Translations under genes and position numbers: made by a program | Origin: RGIG5612 sp045600845 | Lineage (GTDB): Bacteria; Bacillota; Clostridia; Lachnospirales; Lachnospiraceae | Direction of reading: 5' to 3' | Assembly: GCA_045600845.1 (NCBI GenBank) | Contig: JAZRYR010000051.1 | Location: 1 to 64,000 of the forward strand | DNA length: 64,000 nucleotides | Shown: in pieces, positions 1-8,865 of the stretch | Layout: the number at the start of each line of letters is the position of its first letter | Position numbering within the stretch: position 1 is the first letter of the stretch | Notes under the pieces: model-generated | What the model saw: only the letters and a program-made list of their open reading frames with translations | Told to the model about the DNA's origin: nothing | Database searches by the model: none

Positions 1-1
1 G

Positions 2-172
2 GGAAGCGATGCGTTCTTCCCATTCAGCGACAATATCGATCGCGCCGCAAAGAGCGGAGTTACCTATGTAGCTCAGCCTGGCGGTTCTGTAAGAGATGGC
101 GACGTTATTGACAGCTGCAACGGTTACAACATGGTTATGGCCTTTACCGGCATGAGATTATTCCACCACTAG
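2..172 (+). CDS. purH: Bifunctional AICAR formyltransferase/IMP cyclohydrolase, 3' end only
   Basis: Only the last 56 codons are present; the reading frame is open from base 2 to a TAG at 170-172. The visible peptide contains SDAFFPFSDNID and ends in GMRLFHH, which is the characteristic C-terminus of the AICAR transformylase domain of PurH. That domain performs the penultimate step of IMP synthesis, adding the formyl group to AICAR; the cyclohydrolase domain lies outside the window. It is followed 20 bases later by purD, so it belongs to a purine biosynthesis operon whose promoter is upstream of the window. Confidence is high because of the conserved C-terminal motif plus context. Confidence 0.93.
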   Translation, partial: GSDAFFPFSDNIDRAAKSGVTYVAQPGGSVRDGDVIDSCNGYNMVMAFTGMRLFHH

Positions 173-192
173 AATCAGAAGGGAGAACTTGT

Positions 193-1467
193 ATGAAGGT
201 TATGGTAGTTGGCGGCGGCGGCCGTGAACATGCAATCATTAAGAAAGTAAAAGAGAACAAAAATGTCAGCGAAATCTTTGCTCTTCCGGGAAATGGCGGA
301 ATCGCAAAGGACGCTATTTGTGTAGATATTGAAGCGAAAGACATTGCGGCAATCGCAAAATTCGCACGGGAGAATAAAATTGATTATGCTATTGTAGCTC
401 CAGATGATCCTCTGGTTTTAGGATGTGTAGATGCTCTAGAGGAAATCGGAGTTCCTTGCTTTGGACCGAAAGCCAACGCTGCAATTATCGAAGGCAGTAA
501 GGTGTTCTCCAAGAATCTGATGAAAAAATATAATATACCGACAGCGGGATATGAAGCTTTTGACAACATGGACGAGGCTCTCAAATACATAGAGACTGCT
601 CCGATTCCGACGGTTGTGAAAGCAGACGGTCTGGCTTTAGGAAAAGGTGTTGTCATTGCAGAAACCAGAGAAGCTGCGAAGGAAGCAGTCATCTCTATGA
701 TGCAGGATAAAAAGTTTGGTGCCAGTGGCGACCAGATTGTTATCGAAGAGTTCTTAACGGGACCGGAAGTTTCCGTTCTTTCCTTCACGGATGGAAAAGT
801 GGTAGTTCCTATGGTTTCTTCCATGGACCACAAACGTGCAGGCGATAACGATACGGGACTGAACACCGGTGGTATGGGAACCATCGCGCCAAACCCTTAT
901 TACACTGAGAAAATCGCTGCCGAATGCTTGGAAAAGATTTTCATTCCTACCATGAATGCCATGAACGCGGAAGGCAGAACCTTTAAGGGATGTTTATACT
1001 TCGGCCTCATGCTGACTCCAAACGGACCAAAAGTTATCGAATATAACTGCCGTTTCGGTGATCCGGAAACACAGGTCGTATTACCGCTCTTAGAATCTGA
1101 TTTGTTAGAAGTTATGATGGCTACCACCAACGAGACCTTAGCCGATATGGAAGTTAAGTTCTCGGATGGAAGCGCATGCTGCGTAATTATGGCTTCCGAA
1201 GGCTATCCGGTTAGCTATGAAAAAGGCTTCGAGATGGATATTCCAGAAGAAGTCTGGGATAAAGTTTATGTTGCCGGTGCGAAATTAAAAGACGGCAAAC
1301 TTCTTACCAATGGTGGACGAGTTTTAGGCGTTACAGAAATCGCAGGCGACCTGGAAGATGCAATTAAAAAATCATATGAATCCGTTGCAAAGATTCATTT
1401 TGATAACCAGTATTTCAGAACAGATATAGGAAGGCGGGCCCTCAATGGTTTACAGAATTTACGTTGA
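193..1467 (+). CDS. purD: Phosphoribosylamine-glycine ligase (GARS)
   Basis: Cytosolic ATP-grasp enzyme that joins glycine to 5-phosphoribosylamine to give GAR, the second step of de novo purine synthesis. The 424-residue length is normal for the family. An N-terminal dinucleotide-like motif GGGGREHA is at residues 7-14; the ATP-grasp core follows, with LNTGGMGT in the middle and the metal/ATP motif EYNCRFGDPETQ at about 283-294. The ATG at 193 is preceded by GAAGGGAG. The end of the gene overlaps the start of purL by 23 bases, in a different frame, which suggests translational coupling within the purH-purD-purL operon. Confidence 0.97.
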   Translation: MKVMVVGGGGREHAIIKKVKENKNVSEIFALPGNGGIAKDAICVDIEAKDIAAIAKFARENKIDYAIVAPDDPLVLGCVDALEEIGVPCFGPKANAAIIEGSKVFSKNLMKKYNIPTAGYEAFDNMDEALKYIETAPIPTVVKADGLALGKGVVIAETREAAKEAVISMMQDKKFGASGDQIVIEEFLTGPEVSVLSFTDGKVVVPMVSSMDHKRAGDNDTGLNTGGMGTIAPNPYYTEKIAAECLEKIFIPTMNAMNAEGRTFKGCLYFGLMLTPNGPKVIEYNCRFGDPETQVVLPLLESDLLEVMMATTNETLADMEVKFSDGSACCVIMASEGYPVSYEKGFEMDIPEEVWDKVYVAGAKLKDGKLLTNGGRVLGVTEIAGDLEDAIKKSYESVAKIHFDNQYFRTDIGRRALNGLQNLR

Positions 1468-4400
1468 AAAGAAAAATGAATATGCACAGGAAGCTGCTGG
1501 TCTGCAGTATGAATGCATGAACCTATTAGGCGTGGAAGGTCTGAAATATGTCCGCGTCCTGAACCGTTACGATGCAGAAAATATGGAAGAAGATATTTTC
1601 AACAGGGCGGTGAAAACGGTTTTCTCTGAGCCACAGACGGACCTTACCTTCTCTACTTTGGATGACGTATTAAAGGGATGCTGCAAGGGCTCTTGCGGTT
1701 GTGGCGAACCTACCGTATTTGCAGTAGAATATCTTCCTGGTCAGTTTAACCAGCGAGCAGATTCTGCAGCTCAGTGTATTCAGTTCATTTCCAGAGGCGA
1801 GCGTGCAGACATTGCTTCCGCAAAAGTTTATGTTCTTTACGGAAATATCAGTAGCGAAGAACTGGCTGCCATTAAGAAACATGTAATCAATCCAGTAGAA
1901 GCAAGAGAAGCTTCCTTAGAACTTCCGGAAACCCTTAAAGCCGTTTACGACATTCCGACGGAAGTAGAAGTTTTAACTGGCTTCAATGACTTAGATAAAG
2001 AAGGTCTGGAGGAATTCGTAAAAGCCAACGGTTTGGCAATGGATGTTGACGATTTATTATTCTGCCAGAATTACTTCAAGTCCGAAGGCAAAGACCCGAC
2101 CATTACCGAAATTAAAGTCATCGATACTTATTGGTCCGATCATTGCCGTCATACCACCTTTAACACCATCATTGATGATGTAACTTTTGAAGACGAAGAA
2201 CTTCAGCAGGCTTTTGAAGGATATTTAGATGTTCGTAAAGAAATGAACCGTGAAAAACCGGTATGTCTTTTCGATATCGGTACTTTAGCTGCCAAATATT
2301 TACGCCAGAAGGGCATGCTGGACAAATTGGATGAGTCCGAAGAAATCAACGCATGTACTGTTAAAATTGAAGTAGAAGCAGACGGCGTAAAAGAGCCATG
2401 GCTCCTTCTGTTCAAAAATGAAACCCACAACCATCCGACAGAAATCGAACCTTTCGGTGGCGCTGCTACTTGTATCGGCGGCGCAATCCGTGATCCTCTG
2501 TCCGGACGTTCTTATGTATACGCAGCTATGAGAGTAACGGGCGCGGCTGACCCAAGAACGCCTATCGCAGAAACCCTGCAGGGAAAACTTCCACAGCGTA
2601 CCTTAGTTACCAACGCAGCTCATGGCTATTCTTCCTACGGAAACCAGATTGGTCTGACTACCGGCATCGTTGATGAACTTTATCATCCAGGCTATGCTGC
2701 GAAGCATATGGAAGTTGGCGCTGTTATCGCTGCAGCTCCTGCAGAAAATGTAAGAAGAGAAAGACCGGAAGAAGGCGATGTGGTTATTCTTTTAGGCGGA
2801 AGCACCGGTCGTGATGGTATCGGTGGTGCTACTGGTTCTTCGAAAGCCCATGATGCTCATTCTGTTGAAACTTGTGGAGCAGAAGTTCAGAAAGGTAATG
2901 CCCCGGAAGAAAGAAAACTTCAGAGACTGTTTAGAAATAAAGAAGCCAGCCAGATGATCAAGAGATGTAACGACTTTGGTGCTGGCGGCGTTTCCGTAGC
3001 TATCGGCGAATTAGCGGATGGTCTGTTAATCAACCTGAATGCAGTTCCAAAGAAATATGAAGGCCTTGATGGTACCGAACTGGCCATTTCCGAATCTCAG
3101 GAAAGAATGGCTGTTGTGGTAGAAGGAAAAGACTTAGAGAGATTCCTTCAGTTAGCAGAGGAAGAAAACCTGCAGGCGGTTAAGGTTGCCGATGTTACTG
3201 CAGATCCTAGATTGGTCCTTCAGTGGAACGGAAAAGACATTGTAAATATTTCCAGAGCTTTCCTGGATACCAACGGCGCAGAGAAACATATTACGGTTTC
3301 TGTTCCAAAGGCGGAGCCGATCGTTTGCTGCGCAGGGGGCAAGATCTGTGGTGGCGAAGACTGCGGTGCTGCAGAAGAAAGGGGCAACTTTGCAGAAAAC
3401 ATGAAGGCTGTTGCCAGCGACATTAACGTTGCTTCCAAGAGAGGCCTTTCTGAAATGTTCGACTCCACCATCGGTGCGGGCAGCGTGCTGATGCCATTTG
3501 GTGGAAGATACCAGAGAACTCCGATCCAGGCCATGGTGCATAAGATTTCCATGGAGAAGAAGCACACCGATGATTGCTCTGTAATGAGCTGGGGCTACAA
3601 TCCAATGCTGACTTCTAAGAGCCCATTCCACGGCGCTTATTTGTCTGTTGTGGAATCTGTATGTAAGTTGGTTGCAGCTGGGGCGAAGTATGAAGACGTT
3701 TATCTGTCCTTCCAGGAATACTTCGAGAAATTAGGCCGCGACCCGAAGAGATGGGGCGTTCCATTTGCTGCTGTTTTAGGCGCATTCAAGGCTCAGGTAG
3801 AATTAGGCGTTGCTGCCATTGGTGGCAAAGACTCCATGAGCGGAACCTTCGAAGACTTGGACGTTCCTCCAACCTTGATTTCTTTCGCAGTAACAACAGA
3901 CAAGTGCGAAAACATCGTTTCTCCGGAATTTAAGCAGGCAGGAAACAAAGTCCTTTGGGTTGTTCCGAACATTTCCAGCGATGGAATCCTTCCATGTCCA
4001 TACTCCTTAAAGAAAATCTTTAAGATTGTTCCGGACATTTTAAGAAATTATGGCGGCGTATCTGCTTACACTCCAACCTATGCTGGCGTAGCAGAGGCTG
4101 TATTAAAGATGAGCTTAGGTAATCAGCTCGGATTCAAATTTGCAGAAGGCATCAGCTTAGCAGACGTTTTCGGATGCAGCTACGGCTCCTTCCTGATTGA
4201 AGTTCCGGCAGATTTCAATCCAGCACAGGCGCTGGATACCATCCGAAAGGAAGTAGAAGCTGAATTAGGTGAGAGAAGCGTTGGCTACGAAGCGATGACC
4301 ATTAAGGTTTTAGGTGAAATTACGGAAGACTTCGCTTATGGCTATAAAGGCGAGAAGCTTTGCGGCTGCGAAATCAGCTCTATTTATGAAAACGTTTTAG

Positions 4401-5341
4401 AGGATATTTATCCATGCAATAATGTAAAGACCAGCGAAGGTGAAATCGCGATTTCGGAATTCGTTGGAACAGCGGATTCGGCGGGTGATTCAGATGACGG
4501 CATGACGGCAGGTGTTGCAAAGAGTCCTGCAATTCTGACCGCAAGACCGAAGGTTATGATTACGGCATTCCCTGGAACCAACTGTGAATACGATAGTGCG
4601 AAAGCGGTTGCAGACGCAGGCGCGGAACCGGAAATCGTAGTCATCAATAACTTAACGTCCGAAGGCATCGCCCGTAGTATCGAGAAGGTTGCAAACACCA
4701 TTAAAGAATCCCAGATGATCTTCCTTCCTGGCGGATTCTCCGGTGGTGACGAACCAGACGGCAGTGCGAAATTTATTACTGCGTTCTTCCGCAACGACAT
4801 GGTAAAAGATGCAGTCGCTGATTTGATGGACAACAGAGGCGGACTGATGTGCGGTATCTGCAACGGCTTCCAGGCTCTGATTAAATTAGGCCTTGTACCG
4901 TTTGGAAAGATTATCGACACCGATGAGACTTGCCCAACCCTGACCTTCAACACTATCGCTCGTCACCAGTCCAAGATTGTTCGTACCAAGATCGTTTCTA
5001 CAAAATCTCCATGGCTGAAGCTGATGAAGGTTGGCGACATTGTAAATGTTCCGATTTCCCACGGTGAAGGCAGATTCATTGCCAGCGATGAACTGATTGC
5101 AAAACTGGCAGCCAACGGACAGATTGCTACCCAGTATGTTGACTTGGAAGGAAATCCAACATACGATGTAGCATTCAACCCGAACAACTCCAACTGCGCA
5201 ATCGAAGGCATCACTTCTCCAGACGGCCGCATTATCGGTAAAATGGGCCATAGTGAGAGAAAGGGAAGCTATCTTTATAAAAATGTTCCGGGCGAATATG
5301 AGAACCACATGTTTGAAGCAGCCGTGAAGTTCTTTAAATAG
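1445..5341 (+). CDS. purL: Phosphoribosylformylglycinamidine synthase, single-chain form
   Basis: Converts FGAR to FGAM using glutamine and ATP. At 1298 residues it is the large fused type: a PurS-like N-terminal part, two AIRS-type synthetase halves (for example the ETHNHPTEIEPF segment), and a C-terminal class I glutamine amidotransferase with the nucleophile Cys1139 in GICNGFQ and the His1206/Glu1208 pair in SHGEGRF. The ATG at 1445 lies inside the end of purD and has AGGAAGG upstream. Two short cysteine-rich insertions stand out, around residues 79-87 and 627-641; their role is unknown. It is the last gene of the purine operon, followed by a terminator. Confidence 0.96.
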   Translation: MVYRIYVEKKNEYAQEAAGLQYECMNLLGVEGLKYVRVLNRYDAENMEEDIFNRAVKTVFSEPQTDLTFSTLDDVLKGCCKGSCGCGEPTVFAVEYLPGQFNQRADSAAQCIQFISRGERADIASAKVYVLYGNISSEELAAIKKHVINPVEAREASLELPETLKAVYDIPTEVEVLTGFNDLDKEGLEEFVKANGLAMDVDDLLFCQNYFKSEGKDPTITEIKVIDTYWSDHCRHTTFNTIIDDVTFEDEELQQAFEGYLDVRKEMNREKPVCLFDIGTLAAKYLRQKGMLDKLDESEEINACTVKIEVEADGVKEPWLLLFKNETHNHPTEIEPFGGAATCIGGAIRDPLSGRSYVYAAMRVTGAADPRTPIAETLQGKLPQRTLVTNAAHGYSSYGNQIGLTTGIVDELYHPGYAAKHMEVGAVIAAAPAENVRRERPEEGDVVILLGGSTGRDGIGGATGSSKAHDAHSVETCGAEVQKGNAPEERKLQRLFRNKEASQMIKRCNDFGAGGVSVAIGELADGLLINLNAVPKKYEGLDGTELAISESQERMAVVVEGKDLERFLQLAEEENLQAVKVADVTADPRLVLQWNGKDIVNISRAFLDTNGAEKHITVSVPKAEPIVCCAGGKICGGEDCGAAEERGNFAENMKAVASDINVASKRGLSEMFDSTIGAGSVLMPFGGRYQRTPIQAMVHKISMEKKHTDDCSVMSWGYNPMLTSKSPFHGAYLSVVESVCKLVAAGAKYEDVYLSFQEYFEKLGRDPKRWGVPFAAVLGAFKAQVELGVAAIGGKDSMSGTFEDLDVPPTLISFAVTTDKCENIVSPEFKQAGNKVLWVVPNISSDGILPCPYSLKKIFKIVPDILRNYGGVSAYTPTYAGVAEAVLKMSLGNQLGFKFAEGISLADVFGCSYGSFLIEVPADFNPAQALDTIRKEVEAELGERSVGYEAMTIKVLGEITEDFAYGYKGEKLCGCEISSIYENVLEDIYPCNNVKTSEGEIAISEFVGTADSAGDSDDGMTAGVAKSPAILTARPKVMITAFPGTNCEYDSAKAVADAGAEPEIVVINNLTSEGIARSIEKVANTIKESQMIFLPGGFSGGDEPDGSAKFITAFFRNDMVKDAVADLMDNRGGLMCGICNGFQALIKLGLVPFGKIIDTDETCPTLTFNTIARHQSKIVRTKIVSTKSPWLKLMKVGDIVNVPISHGEGRFIASDELIAKLAANGQIATQYVDLEGNPTYDVAFNPNNSNCAIEGITSPDGRIIGKMGHSERKGSYLYKNVPGEYENHMFEAAVKFFK

Positions 5342-5357
5342 TAGCGGATAATTAAGT

Positions 5358-5395
5358 AAAAAAGGCAGATGTTTTGACGCATCTGTCTTTTTTGA
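5358..5395 (+). terminator. Rho-independent terminator of the purine operon
   Basis: A hairpin with GGCAGATG paired to CATCTGTC around a TTTTGACG-type loop, flanked by A-rich and T-rich arms, ends in a run of six T residues. It lies 17 bases after the purL stop and closes purH-purD-purL. The A-tract on the left could allow weak function in the other direction. Confidence 0.9.
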
Positions 5396-5476
5396 TTTTT
5401 CCTGTTTCTGCGGATTTTTTTATGTAATTTAGCAGACGCACTTGAATTTGCCTCTCAAGCAGTGAACTTGACATGT

Positions 5477-5701
5477 AAAAATGCTCAAGGATTGCGTTTT
5501 CGTTCTGAAATTTATATGTAATTGCCTGAAAATGCTTAAGGATTGCGTTTTCGTTCTGAATAATAGGCATAATCGGTCAATACAGAACAGAAACGCAAAG
5601 ATGGGAGCCATGTCAGAACAGAAACGCAAAAGATGGTCATTTTTAGGGATGTTTTCCAATTTTACAGAACAGAAACGAAAAAGTTGGTCATTTTTCAGAA
5701 C
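5477..5701. repeat. Five copies of a degenerate ~30-nt repeat, two direct and three inverted
   Basis: Copies F1 (about 5479-5508) and F2 (about 5530-5559) are nearly identical. Copies R1 (5583 to about 5610), R2 (5614-5643) and R3 (5665-5694) are the same unit in reverse. Read in one orientation the units share AAAATGNNCA, a variable inner part, then TTGCGTTT, two variable bases and GTTCTG; F and R2 agree at about 22 of 30 positions with the differences concentrated in two inner blocks. R1 is the most divergent and is one base shorter. F2 and R1 can pair across a 24-base loop. It is unlike CRISPR: no constant spacing and mixed orientation. Probably an intergenic repeat family of this genome. 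Confidence 0.8.
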
Positions 5702-5723
5702 ACTTTTTGTTCATAAAAAAGAT

Positions 5724-5743
5724 ATTACATAGATGTATGTAAT
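5724..5743. promoter_or_regulatory. Perfect palindrome, possible operator
   Basis: ATTACATA and TATGTAAT flank a 4-base centre (GATG), giving 8-bp perfect arms about 110 bases before the start of the clostripain leader ORF. This has the size and symmetry of a dimeric repressor site. No promoter elements can be assigned with confidence around it, so the operator role is inference. Confidence 0.4.
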
Positions 5744-5850
5744 GTGATAAAGTAATACTGTATGTGTAGGAAATATCTATTAAAAATGAAATAATAATTG
5801 TTGTTTTCATGGTAGCACATTAATTTTTTTATTCAATAAAAGGGAAAACG

Positions 5851-6036
5851 ATGGATAAAAAACCAATAAGCAGAGAGAAAAAAGTTGTGGAAGGCACTGG
5901 AAAAATCGACCGTCAGGGTGCTGGATTAGGCATTGGACCGGTAGGAAACCGTAATGGAAAAACTGGTCTCGGTGCAAAGGGTGGAGTAAAAACAAAAGGT
6001 CCGGCTTCCAAAGGCGAGCCTGGTGCCGGTCCCTAG
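5851..6036 (+). CDS. Glycine-rich leader ORF, probable N-terminal part of the clostripain protein
   Basis: A 61-residue ORF with a plausible ribosome site (AAAAGGGAAAA) 5' of its ATG. It is basic and glycine-rich with a GLGIGPVG motif around residues 25-32. It has no signal peptide or membrane segment of its own. It ends in CCC-TAG (6031-6036), and the next ORF, shifted by +1, overlaps it from GTG 6023. Reading through by a +1 slip at the CCC would fuse it to the transmembrane segment and protease. I recall similar glycine-rich N-termini on Lachnospiraceae clostripain-like proteins, which favours one split protein rather than a separate peptide. A sequencing indel is also possible. Confidence 0.55.
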   Translation: MDKKPISREKKVVEGTGKIDRQGAGLGIGPVGNRNGKTGLGAKGGVKTKGPASKGEPGAGP

Positions 6037-8722
6037 CTTCGAAAAGAATGAAATACATACAAACGTTGAAAGACCGTTAACGGATACGGAAAAAATAACT
6101 GCAGAAATTAATGCCAGAAGACAGGCGGAAGCCAAAAAACAGGCAACTGCTTTTCAGCAGGCGAAAGAGCAGCCTCAGGAAACAGAGACGGCAGAGAAAC
6201 CGACGGTTTCTACAACAAGTTCTCTGAAGCCGACAAATAGTGGCAAGAAGAAATCTTCTGTACTGAAGATTATTATCGTTGCTGCAGTTATTATTATTGC
6301 CATTATTATTTTGGGAAGCTGCATGCTGAAGGGGTGTGCTCGTAAAGTTAGTAATGTGATTTCGGATAATACCGGAACAAACCAGGGAACCAACTACACC
6401 AATCTGACTCCATCGCAGACTGGATTTTCCTGGACTAGTTTGTCGAACAATTATTATACCGAAGATAATTGGGAAGATAATACGGGTTCTGTTGTAACGG
6501 ATATTGCATCGGGCGTACCTGAAAAACAAACCGAAATCTGGGGAAATGGTGAAGATCAAGCAACTGTAATGGTTTACATGTGTGGCTCAGATCTAGAGTC
6601 CCAATGTGGATCGGCAACCAGTGACATCAAAGAAATGCTGGCAGCAGATATCGGAGATCAAGTGAATCTTATCGTGTTCACCGGAGGGACGACAAAGTGG
6701 CAGAACAATGCAATTTCCAGCGACTACAATCAGATTTATCAGATTAAAGGCGGCGAACTGTTCCGTCTGCAGAAAAATTTCGGCGATAAAGCGATGACAA
6801 AGCCGGATACCTTGGCTGAGTTTATCCAGTTCTGTGGAGAGAACTTCCCGGCAAACCGTAATATGCTTATCCTTTGGGATCATGGCGGCGGATCTGTAGA
6901 AGGTTATGGATATGACGAGAAATATTCTTATAACGGATCCATGGATTTAGGCAGCATCAAAACCGCCTTAAATAATGGTGGCGTAGCTTTTGATTTTATT
7001 GGATTTGATGCATGTCTTATGGCTACGGTAGAAACCGGGCTGACTCTTTCGGATTTTGCGGATTACATGATTGCATCGGAAGAAACCGAGGATGCTTCCG
7101 GCTGGTACTATACCGGATGGCTGAATCAGTTAAATAGTGATACAGGAATTGGAACGGTCGAGTTAGGAAAAGTTATTGCGGATGATTTTGTAAGAGTAGC
7201 CTCCCAGAACTCTCCGGGTGTTGCATCCACTCTTTCCGTGACGGACTTAGCAGAATTAAGAACAACCGTTCCGGCTAAGTTACAGGCATTCGGAAAGAAG
7301 TTATCTGCACAGATTGATAATGAAGAGAATTCCAACGGTTCCTATGCAACCGTTTCCAAAGTAAGAAGCAAATCCCGTGAGTTTGGGGAGTCCTACCAGA
7401 TTGACCAGGTAGATGCAGTAGACTTTGCAAAGAATCTGGGAACGAATGAAGGCAAGGCCTTGGCACAGGCAATTCTGGGAGCTGTGAAATATAATAAGGT
7501 TTCCAGAAACATGACAAATGCTTACGGTCTTTCTGTCTACTTCCCTTATGCAAACTCCCAGTATGCGGCAGCGGTGGAAGGCGTATATAACAACATCGGC
7601 ATCTGTTCCGAGTATACGGATGCGGTACAGAAGTATGTCAGCTTAGAAATGAGCGGCCAATATTTCTCCGGTGGCGGTTCTCCGTTTAACTCCCTTTTCG
7701 GTATTTTTGGAAGTGGAGACTATGGCGCCGACTACTACGGAAACGAATATAGCGGAAGCGACTATAGCAGTCTATTTGATCTGAATTCTCTGCTGGGGGG
7801 CAATGGGAATTACGGAAACAGCTATAGCAGCAACTACAGCAGCAACTTCTTCGGCGGATATGATTACGATGATTACGGTACCGATTATTCCACTTCTGAT
7901 ATGTCGGATCTGTTAGGCAGCTTATTGGGAAGCGGCGGATTTTTCAGCGGCAGAACATATGTAAGTAAGATGAACACGGAGAAGGCTTCCCAGTTCCTGG
8001 CAAATCATATTTTTGACCAGACGCAGTTAGAGTGGAAGACCAACAAGAAGGGGCAGCAGGTAATCACCATGGACGATGCCCAATGGAGAATGGTGGATCA
8101 TATTCTGCTGAACATGTATTACGATGATGGAGAAGGCCTGATTGACCTTGGCACAGACAACGTATTTGGCTTTGATGAAGACGGAAATCTGATCGGAGAG
8201 AATGATAAGACGTGGCTTACCATTGATGGAAACATTGTAGCTTACTATTATGAGAGCACTTTCGATGGAGCTGAGGGATATGAAATTACGGGATATATTC
8301 CGGTAATGTATAATGGTAAGCTGGCAAAGATGGTTTTGGTATTTGATTCGGAGAAACCGGAAGGCTATATTGCAGGACTGCGTTATGATTACTCCAGAGA
8401 AGAAGACTATATTGGCGTCGTACCAAAAGTTGTCAGTGGCGTTCGGGAAAAAGCAGGAGCAGATCAAGAAAGCGGACAGTGGGAGAATAGCTTCATTGCA
8501 GAAGATGTCAGCGCCTCGATTAAAGCAGGCGATAAGATCGATTTCCTCGGAGATTACTATGATTACGGCGGAAACTATATTGACAGCTATGTCATCGGTT
8601 CCTGGACGGCAAACGAAAATCCGGTCATTGCCAATATGAATGTAGGTGACGGAAAGGTTCTTGCAATGTATAGCTTCACGGATATTTACAACCAGACTTA
8701 CTGGACGGCAGCTATGAAATAA
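6023..8722 (+). CDS. Membrane-anchored clostripain-type (C11) cysteine protease
   Basis: An 899-residue product if started at GTG 6023, the only usable in-frame start before the membrane segment (no in-frame ATG precedes it). Order: charged Lys/Gln/Thr-rich N-terminus, one transmembrane helix at about 80-100, then a C11 peptidase domain with VYMCGSDLES, the catalytic His287 in WDHGGG and Cys331 in FDACLM. Residues about 549-645 form a low-complexity Gly/Tyr/Ser/Asn/Asp region, followed by a C-terminal domain of unknown type. The protease likely acts outside the membrane on Arg/Lys bonds, as clostripain does; substrate is unknown. The start overlaps the 61-residue leader ORF in another frame; see that entry for the frameshift alternative. 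Confidence 0.85.
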   Translation: MPVPSFEKNEIHTNVERPLTDTEKITAEINARRQAEAKKQATAFQQAKEQPQETETAEKPTVSTTSSLKPTNSGKKKSSVLKIIIVAAVIIIAIIILGSCMLKGCARKVSNVISDNTGTNQGTNYTNLTPSQTGFSWTSLSNNYYTEDNWEDNTGSVVTDIASGVPEKQTEIWGNGEDQATVMVYMCGSDLESQCGSATSDIKEMLAADIGDQVNLIVFTGGTTKWQNNAISSDYNQIYQIKGGELFRLQKNFGDKAMTKPDTLAEFIQFCGENFPANRNMLILWDHGGGSVEGYGYDEKYSYNGSMDLGSIKTALNNGGVAFDFIGFDACLMATVETGLTLSDFADYMIASEETEDASGWYYTGWLNQLNSDTGIGTVELGKVIADDFVRVASQNSPGVASTLSVTDLAELRTTVPAKLQAFGKKLSAQIDNEENSNGSYATVSKVRSKSREFGESYQIDQVDAVDFAKNLGTNEGKALAQAILGAVKYNKVSRNMTNAYGLSVYFPYANSQYAAAVEGVYNNIGICSEYTDAVQKYVSLEMSGQYFSGGGSPFNSLFGIFGSGDYGADYYGNEYSGSDYSSLFDLNSLLGGNGNYGNSYSSNYSSNFFGGYDYDDYGTDYSTSDMSDLLGSLLGSGGFFSGRTYVSKMNTEKASQFLANHIFDQTQLEWKTNKKGQQVITMDDAQWRMVDHILLNMYYDDGEGLIDLGTDNVFGFDEDGNLIGENDKTWLTIDGNIVAYYYESTFDGAEGYEITGYIPVMYNGKLAKMVLVFDSEKPEGYIAGLRYDYSREEDYIGVVPKVVSGVREKAGADQESGQWENSFIAEDVSASIKAGDKIDFLGDYYDYGGNYIDSYVIGSWTANENPVIANMNVGDGKVLAMYSFTDIYNQTYWTAAMK

Positions 8723-8737
8723 AAACGGAAATTTTCT

Positions 8738-8796
8738 AAAAAAACAGAAGGCTTCCTTTTGTAAAAAAGCGGACTGTGAAAAAATCACAGTCCGCT
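8738..8796 (-). terminator. Two hairpins ending the DUF1292 gene, perhaps shared with the protease gene
   Basis: A perfect 12-bp stem (AGCGGACTGTGA with TCACAGTCCGCT, 8769-8796) is followed on the minus strand by six T residues. A second, weaker stem (8744-8762) is also followed by a T-run on the minus strand. Both therefore fit termination of the minus-strand DUF1292 transcript. For the plus strand the large hairpin lacks a good T-run, so bidirectional action is only possible, not clear. Confidence 0.8.
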
Positions 8797-8865
8797 TAAT
8801 TGATTCATGTCAACACTTAGCGTTTTAACAGATTGCGCATAAAACGATAACCGGGGCTACCAGAA

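Larger units (their letters stand above)
5396..5850. other. Non-coding intergenic stretch between the purine operon and the clostripain gene
   Basis: About 450 bases without a convincing gene. Short ORFs occur on both strands but they simply translate the repeated 30-nt units and have no ribosome sites. Contents: the five-copy repeat at 5477-5701, a palindrome at 5724-5743, and an AT-rich stretch that probably contains the promoter for the downstream protease gene, although no single clear -35/-10 pair can be picked out. Confidence 0.7.

Noticed and set aside
5477..5701. Possible CRISPR array
   Set aside because: Copies are in both orientations, spacers are uneven (about 4-25 bases) and there are no cas genes nearby.
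5481..5732. 83-codon plus-strand ORF (and overlapping minus-strand ORFs) in the repeat region
   Set aside because: They translate the repeated units, have no ribosome site and overlap on both strands.
8027..8788. 253-codon minus-strand ORF at the end of the clostripain gene
   Set aside because: Opposite a real coding region, runs through the terminator hairpins and has no start signal.
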